Source: Thiobacillus sp. 63-78 (lineage in GTDB: Bacteria > Pseudomonadota > Gammaproteobacteria > Burkholderiales > Thiobacillaceae). From it: a stretch of DNA of 64,000 nt. Positions 56,677-64,000 of the stretch are shown piece by piece; the first letter of the stretch is position 1, and every line of letters begins with the position of its first letter. The translations under genes were made by a program, and so were the position numbers. The DNA lies in the NCBI GenBank assembly GCA_001899765.1, contig MKWM01000020.1, forward strand, positions 35,315 through 99,314, in the 5' to 3' direction. The notes beneath the pieces are model-generated. The model was not told where the DNA came from. It searched no databases and saw only the letters and a list, made by a program, of their open reading frames with translations.

Positions 56677-57831
56677 ATGACTAGTCTTATGAATTGGTTT
56701 AACCGTTGCATTGGCCTCACATTGACGGCTGCAGTTGCGAGTGTTGGCCTCACCGTCGGGAGCGTGTCTTCAGCGTTCGCGGGGGTGAATAACTATGGGA
56801 AAGTGGGTACCCCCATTCATCTGACCGTAGGCTACCAGCCGTATTACACGGAGTCGTGGTCCGGGGTGGTGATGCAGCCCATGAAGTTTTACGAGAAGTA
56901 CCTGCCCAAGGGTTCTACCGTGACGTTCGCGGTCGGCTTGCAGGGTGCGGTGATCGTCAACGCGATGCTCGCAGGCAAGCAGGATATCGGCTACATGGGC
57001 GACATGCCGGCCATCGTTTCCACGACGAAACAGCAAGTTGCGGATCTTCGCATCGTCGCCACGCTGGGTCTGGGCTACGATCAGTGCAACATTTTCCTGG
57101 CGAAGAAAGACGCGCCCAAATTTGCCAATCAGGATGAGGCCATCAAGTGGCTGAACGGCAAGCGCGTGGCGGTACCGAAAGGCTCTTGCACGGACCGTTT
57201 CGCGCAAGCGGTGTTCAAGAAAACGGGTGTCGAGCCTTCCAGCTACCTGAACCAGAATATCGAAGTCATTACCAGCGGCTTCCGGGCCGGCAAGATTGAC
57301 GCTGCGGTGATCTGGGAGCCCACTGCATCCCGTCTCGTACTGGAAGGCCTTGCCAAGCGTATCGCGTCGGGCACCGCGGTGAACGAAAACGACGGCGGAT
57401 TCCTGGTCATGCGCAACGACCTGATCGAGCAGCGCCCCGACGTCGTCAAGGCATGGCTCAATGCCGAACTCGATGCCCAGCTGTATCTGGCGGACCCGAA
57501 AAACGCAGAAAATATCGTGAACATGGTGAAGGGGCAAACCACGGGCTTTACCGATAAAGTCCTCTGGACCTCGCTGTATGGAACGTACCCGGCATCCGAG
57601 GGTGGCACGTCCGAGCGGATCAAGCTCCCCTACGTCGTCAGCCCGGAAGCGATGGCACTCATCACCAAGGCCACGACCTTCCTGTATGAAGTGAAAAGCA
57701 TCAATACGCCCAAATTGCGTGCGGATGCCGTCATGCCCGGACTTGCCGAAGCCGTGTTGAAAGAACGCGGCCTGACGAGCCCGATCGGCGATGTCAAGGC
57801 CTTGCCCGCCTCGGCCTATAAAGGCAACTAA
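56677..57831 (+). CDS. ABC transporter substrate-binding protein (SsuA/TauA/NMT1-like)
   Basis: A 384-residue periplasmic binding protein with a Sec signal cut near AFA-GV (residues 34-36). The fold (VGYQPYYTESWSG, FAVGLQGAVIVNAMLAGKQDIGYMGDMPA, RVAVPKGSCTDRF, DAAVIWEPTASRLV) is of the sulfonate/nitrate/taurine group. Substrate unknown. AGAGGAG precedes the ATG. It is 136 nt after the ferredoxin gene. Confidence 0.9.
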   Translation: MTSLMNWFNRCIGLTLTAAVASVGLTVGSVSSAFAGVNNYGKVGTPIHLTVGYQPYYTESWSGVVMQPMKFYEKYLPKGSTVTFAVGLQGAVIVNAMLAGKQDIGYMGDMPAIVSTTKQQVADLRIVATLGLGYDQCNIFLAKKDAPKFANQDEAIKWLNGKRVAVPKGSCTDRFAQAVFKKTGVEPSSYLNQNIEVITSGFRAGKIDAAVIWEPTASRLVLEGLAKRIASGTAVNENDGGFLVMRNDLIEQRPDVVKAWLNAELDAQLYLADPKNAENIVNMVKGQTTGFTDKVLWTSLYGTYPASEGGTSERIKLPYVVSPEAMALITKATTFLYEVKSINTPKLRADAVMPGLAEAVLKERGLTSPIGDVKALPASAYKGN

Positions 57832-57865
57832 CCCTCCCTCCCACCCATTTTCATCAGGATTGTTT

Positions 57866-57899
57866 CCAGCTGTGCGCATGACTTGACGCGCACGGCTGG
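57866..57899 (+). other. Hairpin after the binding-protein gene
   Basis: CCAGC-GTGCGC and GCGCAC-GGCTGG form a 12-bp imperfect stem around a 9-nt loop, with no T tract. Such hairpins often stabilise the binding-protein mRNA and lower downstream expression. Confidence 0.55.
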
Positions 57900-57983
57900 T
57901 GAGAGTCTTGACGTCTGTACGATCCTGGCACCGTCGTCCACGGTTCAAGATTTCAGACCGCATATGCTTCAAGAGGAATATAT

Positions 57984-59306
57984 ATGAACCAAAACCAGAC
58001 TGCAGACCTGCTGAAGCGATCCATGCCGTTCCAGACGGTCCCGGGCGAGATGCTCGAGGCAATTGCCAAGCTGGCTCGATACGAGTCCTACGCCCGGGGA
58101 GATGTCATCTATCACCAGGGCGATTTTGCCGACGATGTGTTCATTGTGTCTTCCGGCGCGGTGCAGCATACGCTGGGCATTGGCTTCCAGGCGACACACC
58201 CGGAAAAAATCGTGCGTAGCGGCGGGGTGTTCGGCTGGGCAGCCGTGCTCGATAACCAGCGCACCCGGATGGCGAAAACGGTCTGTATGGAGCGGACCGA
58301 GCTGATCCGGATCAACGGTGAGGAGCTGATCAATTTCTTCAAGGCCACTCCAGAGACCGGCGATATTGTCATGAGCCGCTTCGCGACCATGATCAATAAA
58401 GAGTACACCATGCCGGAAGAGGTGGCGGGGCATGTCCCGCATTTCACGCAGGTGCCGGTCACCGTGGCCACCGGCTTGAGCCTGACGATGTTCCGTTTGT
58501 CGCAGTGGCTGAAAAGTCCCAAACCCTATCTGATGATGACGGGCTTCGGCATACTTCTGGCAACCTGGTATCTCGCGGTCGAGGTCTGGAAATTGCCCAG
58601 ATTCGCAGACATGCCGGGATTGACCACCGTGATGAAAGAGTGGTTCAGCAAGGATCCTGTCTACGGCCTGTCCATCTGGACGCCGGAGTATTACCAGCAC
58701 ATCTGGGTGAGTGTGCGCCGCATCCTCATTGCCTTCTTCCTGGCCACGGTCCTTGGCGTGCCGCTGGGCTTGTTCCTGGGCTGGTCGAAGACCTTCCGCG
58801 AGTATGTCTTCCCCGTCTTTGAAACCCTGCGTCCCATTCCGATCCTGGCTTGGGTCCCCCTGGCGATCATCATGTTCCAGGGCTCTGAAACCCCCGTCAT
58901 CTTTCTTACGTTCCTGGCGTCTTTCTATGCCACAGCGCTCAATACCATGCTGGGGGTTGAAACGATCGACGAGTCCTACAGTCGGGCAGCCGCTTGTCTG
59001 GGTGCAAGCAAGTGGCAGGTCTTCAGGGAAGTGATCGTGCCGGGCGCCATGCCTTTCATGTTCACCGGTCTGCAAATATCCATCGGCGTTGCCTGGTTCT
59101 CCCTGGTGGCAGGCGAAATGGTCGCCGGTGAGTATGGCTTGGGTTATGTCATCAATACGTCTTATACGATGGTGCGCTACCCGACCATCGTCATCGGCAT
59201 GATCACACTGGGCATAGTGGGTTATGTCTCCAGCGCCCTGGTGCGCATGGCGGGTGACTACATGATGCAGTGGCGTGTTCGCGAACTTGCCTTGGGAGGT
59301 CGGTAA
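57984..59306 (+). CDS. ABC permease with N-terminal cyclic-nucleotide-binding-like domain
   Basis: A 440-residue fusion. Residues about 10-135 are a cNMP-like domain (VIYHQGDFADDVFIVSSGAV, GGVFGWAAVLDNQRTRMAKT) closely similar to that of the ferredoxin fusion, with the same FGW change (F83-W85). From about 183 on it is a SsuC/TauC-type permease with five to six membrane segments and the EAA loop (RAAACLGASKWQVFREVIVPGA). Such fusions are unusual for this permease class, and the domain would face the cytoplasm. Confidence 0.9.
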   Translation: MNQNQTADLLKRSMPFQTVPGEMLEAIAKLARYESYARGDVIYHQGDFADDVFIVSSGAVQHTLGIGFQATHPEKIVRSGGVFGWAAVLDNQRTRMAKTVCMERTELIRINGEELINFFKATPETGDIVMSRFATMINKEYTMPEEVAGHVPHFTQVPVTVATGLSLTMFRLSQWLKSPKPYLMMTGFGILLATWYLAVEVWKLPRFADMPGLTTVMKEWFSKDPVYGLSIWTPEYYQHIWVSVRRILIAFFLATVLGVPLGLFLGWSKTFREYVFPVFETLRPIPILAWVPLAIIMFQGSETPVIFLTFLASFYATALNTMLGVETIDESYSRAAACLGASKWQVFREVIVPGAMPFMFTGLQISIGVAWFSLVAGEMVAGEYGLGYVINTSYTMVRYPTIVIGMITLGIVGYVSSALVRMAGDYMMQWRVRELALGGR

Positions 59307-60187
59307 TGAGTGCAGTAATGCAGGATTTGAAAGTTCCCCCGCAAGCTGGAAAAGCCGGCGGGGCATTGAAAGGTGCCATCCGGATCGAGGACGTCGTCAA
59401 GATCTATGACCCTGAAGGTGCGGCGGTGATGGCGGTGGATCATTGTTCGCTGGATATTCCGGCTGGCGAGATCTGCATGATTGTCGGGCCGTCAGGCTGC
59501 GGGAAGACCACGTTGCTGAATGCGATCGCCGGCTTCCACAGCATCACTTCGGGCAAGATTTATCTTGATAACGAGCTTTTGTGCGGCCCCCCCGAGAAGC
59601 CCATGGCGCAGCCTGGCGCGGATCGTATCGTGGTGTTTCAGAACGGCGCATTGTTCCCGTGGAAATCGAACATAGACAATGTCGCCTTCGGCCCGATGAT
59701 GCAGGGCAAGCTGAGTAAAAAGGAAATTTACGAAAAAGCGCGCAGCATCATGGCGGATGCGGGTTTGAGCGGCACGGAGCACAATTTCCCGGGTGAGGTT
59801 TCCTCCGGTTTGCGTCGCCGGGTGGAAATTGTGCGGGCCCTGATGAATGAGCCAAAGGTATTGCTGTTCGACGAGCCTTATCGCGCGCTCGATTCGCTCA
59901 CCAAATCGGTGATGCACGAAGCCTTGCTGGAAATCTATTACAAAAACAAGGTCACCATCTTCTTCATCACCCACGATCTGGAAGAAGCGATTTTCCTGGG
60001 GCATCGGCTGGTCATCATGACTTCGCGTCCGTGCAAGCCGAAGAAGATCATCGACGTGGATATCCCTCACCCCCGTGATTACAGCGTGCTGACCAGTACG
60101 CGGTATCGCCAGTTGATGGATGAAACGGTAGAGCTCGTGCATGAAGAAGCCAAGAAGGCTTTTTCCGCTGGCGAGAAAGAGGGCTAG
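59306..60187 (+). CDS. ABC transporter ATPase with degenerate signature motif
   Basis: A 293-residue SsuB/TauB-type ATPase. Walker A GPSGCGKTT (61-69), Gln 112, Walker B VLLFDE and H-loop His 213 (ITHD) are intact, but the LSGGQ signature is SSGL (166-169). It starts on the last base of the permease stop. Its partner ATPase at 61026 shows the reverse pattern. Confidence 0.92.
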   Translation: MSAVMQDLKVPPQAGKAGGALKGAIRIEDVVKIYDPEGAAVMAVDHCSLDIPAGEICMIVGPSGCGKTTLLNAIAGFHSITSGKIYLDNELLCGPPEKPMAQPGADRIVVFQNGALFPWKSNIDNVAFGPMMQGKLSKKEIYEKARSIMADAGLSGTEHNFPGEVSSGLRRRVEIVRALMNEPKVLLFDEPYRALDSLTKSVMHEALLEIYYKNKVTIFFITHDLEEAIFLGHRLVIMTSRPCKPKKIIDVDIPHPRDYSVLTSTRYRQLMDETVELVHEEAKKAFSAGEKEG

Positions 60188-60192
60188 ACGAC

Positions 60193-61014
60193 ATGATTTC
60201 CAAACGTTTAACAAAATCCCTGTTCAGCCGATCGAACCTGCGCGCCGTCATTGCCATTTTTGTGTTTCTCGTGCTGTGGGAGGTTGGTTCGCGCTCCAAG
60301 GACTGGTTCGGCTTCCCCATGCCCTGGGTCGGACATGTGCCGCCACCCACCGCGGTCCTGGTCGCGTGGTATGGCTTGCTTGGCGATCCCGGATATTGGC
60401 AGAGCTGGTACATGAGTACGCTTCGCGTGCTCGCGGGATTCCTGGCCGCCATGGTGATCGGCATCCCCCTGGGCCTGTTCATGGCGGTGAACAAGACCTT
60501 TCACGGCATTGTGTTTCCTTCATTTGAGGTGTTACGACCGATTCCACCGCTGGCCTGGGTTCCGGCATCGATCATCTTCTGGCCAACCCAGGAACTGTCC
60601 ATTGCATTCGTGACTTTTCTGGGGGCGTTTTTCACCATCGTGATCAACGTGCTGGGCGGGGCGAAATCCATCGATCCGCGTTTCTTCCAGTCTGCGCAGT
60701 CAATGGGCTCTTCGCAATGGGATGTCTTCCGGCGCGTCGTACTGCCGGCAACGCTTCCCTCGATCGTCGTCGGCTCGGCCGTCGGCATGGGGATCACGTG
60801 GGAAGTCGTGGTGGCAGCCGAGATGATTTCGGGCGGCGGCGGCACGACAGGTTCGGGTGGCGGACTGGGCTTCTTTATCTGGAACTCCTATGTCGGCGGA
60901 TCGTACGAACAGATTGTTGTGGGCATGATCAGTATCGGTATCGCTGGATTTGTTTGCAGCGAGCTTTTACGGAAACTTGGCGGTTACTTGACCCCATGGT
61001 TGAGAAAACGGTAA
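60193..61014 (+). CDS. ABC transporter permease (SsuC/TauC-like)
   Basis: A 273-residue membrane permease without the cNMP domain: N-terminal segment (AVIAIFVFLVLWEV), further segments through RVLAGFLAAMVIGIPLGLFMAV, EAA loop (SAQSMGSSQWDVFRRVVLPATLP). With the 57984 permease it likely forms a heterodimer. It starts 5 nt after the first ATPase gene. Confidence 0.93.
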   Translation: MISKRLTKSLFSRSNLRAVIAIFVFLVLWEVGSRSKDWFGFPMPWVGHVPPPTAVLVAWYGLLGDPGYWQSWYMSTLRVLAGFLAAMVIGIPLGLFMAVNKTFHGIVFPSFEVLRPIPPLAWVPASIIFWPTQELSIAFVTFLGAFFTIVINVLGGAKSIDPRFFQSAQSMGSSQWDVFRRVVLPATLPSIVVGSAVGMGITWEVVVAAEMISGGGGTTGSGGGLGFFIWNSYVGGSYEQIVVGMISIGIAGFVCSELLRKLGGYLTPWLRKR

Positions 61015-61025
61015 AGGAGAATTGC

Positions 61026-61940
61026 ATGAACGCGAATACCCAGAATCAATCGGCTGTTATGTCGGATACCCCGAAGCCGGTAGTCAAGCCTTCTGAAATC
61101 CAGGTCAAGAATGTGAGCAAGTCCTATGGTGCGGGCTTGTTCGAGAAGCAGGTCATCAAGGATTGCTCGTTCACGATCGAGCGCAACAAGCTGACGGTGA
61201 TGATCGGCCCTTCGGGTTGCGGTAAAAGCACTTTGATCCGCCTGCTTGCCGGTTTTGAAAAGCCTACGGCCGGAACGATCGAACTTGACGGAAAACGGAT
61301 AACCGGTCCGGGACGTGATCGTCTGGTTGTTTTTCAGGAATCGGCCTTGTTTCCCTGGATGACCACCCACGACAACATCATGTACGGTCCCAAGGCACGC
61401 CGCGAGAACACCAAGCAGAATCGTGGCCTGGCGGAATATCTTCTTGAAAAGGTGGGATTGTCGGCTTTCCGGGCGAAATACCCCCCACAGCTTTCCGGCG
61501 GCATGCAGCGCCGGGCTGAATTGGCTCGCGCAATGATCAACAACCCGGACGTCATGATTCTGGATGAGCCGTTCCGGGGGCTGGATTGCATGTCCAAGGA
61601 ATTGATGTGGGAGTACTACTCGGGACTTTTCGAGGAGTCGCACAGAACGAATTTCTTCGTGACCACCGACATCGATGAAGCGATTTTCCTGGCTGACCGT
61701 TTGCTGATCATGTCCAACATCCCCGGACAGGTTCGCGAAACCATCGAAGTCGATTTGCCCCGCCCGAGAAGACTGGCTTTTGTTTTTGACGATGACCGGG
61801 CCATTGCCGTGAAGATGGAAGCTTTGTCCATCCTTCACAAAGAGGCCATGAAATCGTTCAGCGGGGGAAGCAAGGCGGCGTCGGATTTTGTGGAAGCGTA
61901 TTCAAAACGGTCCGCTGCCGCCGAAACGGCCGAGCAGTAG
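61026..61940 (+). CDS. ABC transporter ATPase with altered H-loop
   Basis: A 304-residue ATPase. Walker A GPSGCGKST (61-69), Gln 104, signature LSGGMQRR (156-163) and Walker B VMILDE are intact, but the H-loop His is Thr 214 (VTTD). GGAG precedes ATG 61026. A C-terminal acidic/Ala-rich tail (about 275-304) is extra. Confidence 0.92.
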   Translation: MNANTQNQSAVMSDTPKPVVKPSEIQVKNVSKSYGAGLFEKQVIKDCSFTIERNKLTVMIGPSGCGKSTLIRLLAGFEKPTAGTIELDGKRITGPGRDRLVVFQESALFPWMTTHDNIMYGPKARRENTKQNRGLAEYLLEKVGLSAFRAKYPPQLSGGMQRRAELARAMINNPDVMILDEPFRGLDCMSKELMWEYYSGLFEESHRTNFFVTTDIDEAIFLADRLLIMSNIPGQVRETIEVDLPRPRRLAFVFDDDRAIAVKMEALSILHKEAMKSFSGGSKAASDFVEAYSKRSAAAETAEQ

Positions 61941-61990
61941 ATCGATACATCTGAACACTGATTGAACATTATTCATATCTGGAGATAAAC

Positions 61991-62845
61991 ATGGCAAAAA
62001 AAGTAATCGACATGCGTAGTCGGCCCGCGTTCCTGCATGACTTTTATGGTGCAACGCCCGGCACCAACGAATACGAAGTCGTCAAATGGCTGAACAGGCG
62101 TGTAGGTTCAAAAGATGATGAGCATTTCACCCGTTCGAAGACTGTCGAAGGGTTCGTGGAGGAAATCAGGGAAGTGGGGATCACGGCATCCGTAGTCGTG
62201 GGCCGCGACATTCCCGGGATCAGACATACCAATGATGAAATCAGCGGCATCACGAAAGGGCACAAGGAGCTGGTCGGCATGGGCTCTGTCGATCCCCTTG
62301 CCCTGGGCGTCAAGGGTTCGATTGCGGAAATCGAGCGGGCCATCAAGAAGCTCGGCCTGAAAGGCATCAATCTGGAGCCGGGCTTTGGCAGTGCGCCCAT
62401 GAAGGCCGATAACCCGCTGCTGTATCCGATTTACGATGCCTGCGATCAATTGGGCGTTCCTGTCTGCCTCATGTCCGGTCCGACATCTCCCAGTCTCGAC
62501 CTGACCGACCCCGCTCCCGTGGGCCGGATCGCCAAAGCATTCCCTGGCCTGTCGATTATCTGTTATCACGGTTTCTATCCCTATGTGAACGAAGTCATCG
62601 GGGTGGCATTCCGCTGGGAAAATGTCTTTCTTGTGCCGGATATGTATATTTTCCTTCCGGGTGGAAGTCTGTATGTCGAAGCTGCAAACGGCTTCATGAA
62701 AGACCAGCTTTTATTCGGCAGTTCGTATCCCTTCCGCGCCATGGGGCAATCGGTCGAAGACTACAGGAACCTTGGCTTCAAGGATGACGTGATCGAGCAG
62801 GTCATGTACAAGAATGCCAAGCGCGTACTCAAGCTCAAGGCCTAG
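61991..62845 (+). CDS. Amidohydrolase-2 family protein lacking usual metal ligands
   Basis: A 284-residue TIM-barrel protein of the ACMSD-like amidohydrolase-2 family. The N-terminal strand that normally carries HXH reads DMRSRPAF, and the late Asp motif (FGSDYPF in most) reads FGSSYPF; a His remains in IICYHGFYPY. Activity may be metal-free, or the protein may not be a hydrolase. The ribosome site is GGAGATAA. Last gene of the Rieske-transport set. Confidence 0.8.
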   Translation: MAKKVIDMRSRPAFLHDFYGATPGTNEYEVVKWLNRRVGSKDDEHFTRSKTVEGFVEEIREVGITASVVVGRDIPGIRHTNDEISGITKGHKELVGMGSVDPLALGVKGSIAEIERAIKKLGLKGINLEPGFGSAPMKADNPLLYPIYDACDQLGVPVCLMSGPTSPSLDLTDPAPVGRIAKAFPGLSIICYHGFYPYVNEVIGVAFRWENVFLVPDMYIFLPGGSLYVEAANGFMKDQLLFGSSYPFRAMGQSVEDYRNLGFKDDVIEQVMYKNAKRVLKLKA

Positions 62846-63135
62846 ATCGACCGGTGAATCTTCCCGGGACATGAAACTTTGACGGAACTGTAGACGGACC
62901 TTGCGGCCGTCGGCTAGCAGGGCCGCCGAAGTCCATGGGCGGGTCATTGACAGCGGAACGCGGTGCATCGATTGCATGAGTCGCCGCGATGGACGACACA
63001 CGGTTCCGGTTTCCGGATGGCCTGGGTGGATGGGTTGAAATCATGAAAAGAAGCAAGAGTGTCATCGATCGGTCCGGGCATGCCTGAACGGGATGCCGTC
63101 GTCAATGTGTTGCCCGATCTGATCTGCCCTGATCC
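62846..63135. other. Intergenic region before TauE gene
   Basis: About 290 bases with no gene. A long imperfect inverted repeat (GGAC...GCGGCC about 62896-62908 with GGCCGC...GTCC about 62921-62934) could terminate or stabilise the upstream mRNA. No clear promoter. Confidence 0.5.
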
Positions 63136-63891
63136 ATGACAATTGCCTGGCTGCTTGCAGTGTCCCTCGTCGCCGGCATGCTGATTGGCGCCGTCGGCAT
63201 CGGAGGGATTCTTCTCATTCCGGCGCTCAATATTCTTGGTGGACTGACCATCCAGGAATCCATGGCGACAGCCTTGTTCACCTTTATTTTCACGGGCGTG
63301 CTAGGGACCTTCCTGTTCCAGCGTCGCGGCAGTATCGATTGGGGCATCACGGTTCCGCTGTGCATCGGCGCGGCGATCTTCGGCTTCTTTGGCGCCTGGG
63401 CCAATACGAAAATCAATGCGCATGGACTTTCCCTGATTCTGGCTCTAATTATTGTTTTTTCCGGAATCTACACATTTTTTACAAAAAGCCGGGAAAAGCT
63501 GTTGATTTTCGAGAATAGCCCGCGAGCCCAACTGGTGTTGCTGGCTGCCGTGGGCGCCGTGGTGGGGTTTGGCTCGGGCCTCACCGGGGTGGGGGGGCCC
63601 GCTTTATCCGTCCCCTTGATGATCCTGTTTGGGTTTCCCCCTCTCAGCACCATAGGCGCAAGCCAGGTCGTCCAGATCCTGGCGGCCGTCTCCGGAACAG
63701 CGGGCAACCTGCGATTCGGATCGATCAATTATGAGCTTGCGGTCATTTGCACCATTTTCGAGGTCGTGGGCGTTGTCATGGGCGTCCGGATCGTCCATGC
63801 CATGAATGCACGGGTTTTGCGTACCTGCGTAGGGGTATTGTGCATTCTTGTCGGGGCCTGGCTGATGATCCGGACAGTATCAGGTTACTAG
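63136..63891 (+). CDS. TauE/SafE family anion exporter
   Basis: A 251-residue membrane protein with about eight hydrophobic segments and the duplicated TauE motif (GAVGIGGILLIPALNILGG and GFGSGLTGVGGPALSVPLMI). Members export sulfite or sulfoacetate-type anions. Placement after an SsuA-like importer and an oxygenase that may release sulfite fits export of sulfite, which is inference. The start has a weak ribosome site; ATG 63136 is the only early ATG. Confidence 0.88.
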   Translation: MTIAWLLAVSLVAGMLIGAVGIGGILLIPALNILGGLTIQESMATALFTFIFTGVLGTFLFQRRGSIDWGITVPLCIGAAIFGFFGAWANTKINAHGLSLILALIIVFSGIYTFFTKSREKLLIFENSPRAQLVLLAAVGAVVGFGSGLTGVGGPALSVPLMILFGFPPLSTIGASQVVQILAAVSGTAGNLRFGSINYELAVICTIFEVVGVVMGVRIVHAMNARVLRTCVGVLCILVGAWLMIRTVSGY

Positions 63892-64000
63892 GGCCTGTTA
63901 ACACGATTTTCAGGTCTGCGGCGAGGCCGATTCGGGATGCAGCCCGCGAAGCAGGCCGCGCCGCTGTGCGGGCACAGCAAGCGGGCTGCGACAAAGGGAT
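63892..64000. other. Sequence at the window end, possibly outside the operon
   Basis: GGGCCTGTTAACACG directly after the TauE stop, followed by a GC-rich stretch, has the look of a mobile-element boundary, but too little is visible. No gene is called. Confidence 0.2.

Noticed and set aside
63892..64000. Possible insertion-sequence end at the right border
   Set aside because: Only about 100 bases are visible, with no transposase or matching inverted end; recorded as a low-confidence note.

Overview
The window reads as chromosome from a GC-rich betaproteobacterium, probably a sulfur-metabolising member of the Nitrosomonadales (Thiobacillus-like). The clpX-lon-hupB-tRNA-Val-tRNA-Asp-ppiD order, the dapA-bamC pair and the many methyl-sulfur and Fe-S genes support this. 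No rRNA is present, so the species is inference.

Layout. Positions 1-8.4 kb hold protein quality control (clpX end, lon, HU, two tRNAs, ppiD, htpG); lon and htpG carry sigma32-like promoters. Positions 8.4-14.9 kb hold a glycosyltransferase, an LpxH-like phosphoesterase, ppk and, on the other strand, CYTH-CHAD and SixA genes. Positions 14.9-22.3 kb are a compact flagellar export/switch operon, fliF-G-H-I-J-(FliM-core-like)-O-P-Q-R, with no full fliK, fliL, fliM or fliN. Positions 22.3-28.5 kb hold zwf, dapA, bamC, an MBL-fold nuclease-like gene, an RhlE-type helicase and a DUF3301 gene. Positions 28.5-38.6 kb are redox and stress genes: an MBL hydrolase, a flavoreductase, msrB, a rubrerythrin/HdrD-like/DUF3501 cassette interrupted by two copies of an interspersed repeat, cfa, pirin, OsmC, and a dihydrolipoamide dehydrogenase overlapping a GcvH-like lipoyl protein.

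The accessory region of most interest is 38.6-63.9 kb. On the minus strand, from 52 kb back to 38.7 kb, lie a methanethiol oxidase gene (mtoX) with its SCO1 and MauG partners, a formaldehyde-activating-enzyme homologue (fae), a small ferredoxin, two orphan small proteins (one Nif11-like), an acyl-CoA-dehydrogenase-fold protein without an obvious catalytic Glu, a hybrid-type sensor kinase and FixJ-like regulator, an AlkB/XylM-type membrane monooxygenase, a truncated haemoglobin, a XylA-like reductase, and two tandem predicted small RNAs with anti-Shine-Dalgarno loops. On the plus strand, diverging from mtoX, is a Rieske oxygenase operon (alpha, beta, reductase, Rieske ferredoxin), followed by a SsuABC/TauABC-like ABC importer, an amidohydrolase-family protein and a TauE/SafE exporter.

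Working model (inference): the island handles methylated sulfur compounds. The ABC importer would bring in a small sulfonate-like substrate and the Rieske oxygenase would cleave it; methanesulfonate is one candidate. MtoX would turn methanethiol into formaldehyde, sulfide and peroxide, Fae would capture formaldehyde, and TauE would export sulfite. The least familiar aspects are paralogous cyclic-nucleotide-binding-like modules fused to both the Rieske ferredoxin and an ABC permease, an ABC ATPase pair with complementary degenerate motifs, and GG-N10-GC (sigma54-type) sequences upstream of both divergent transcription units.
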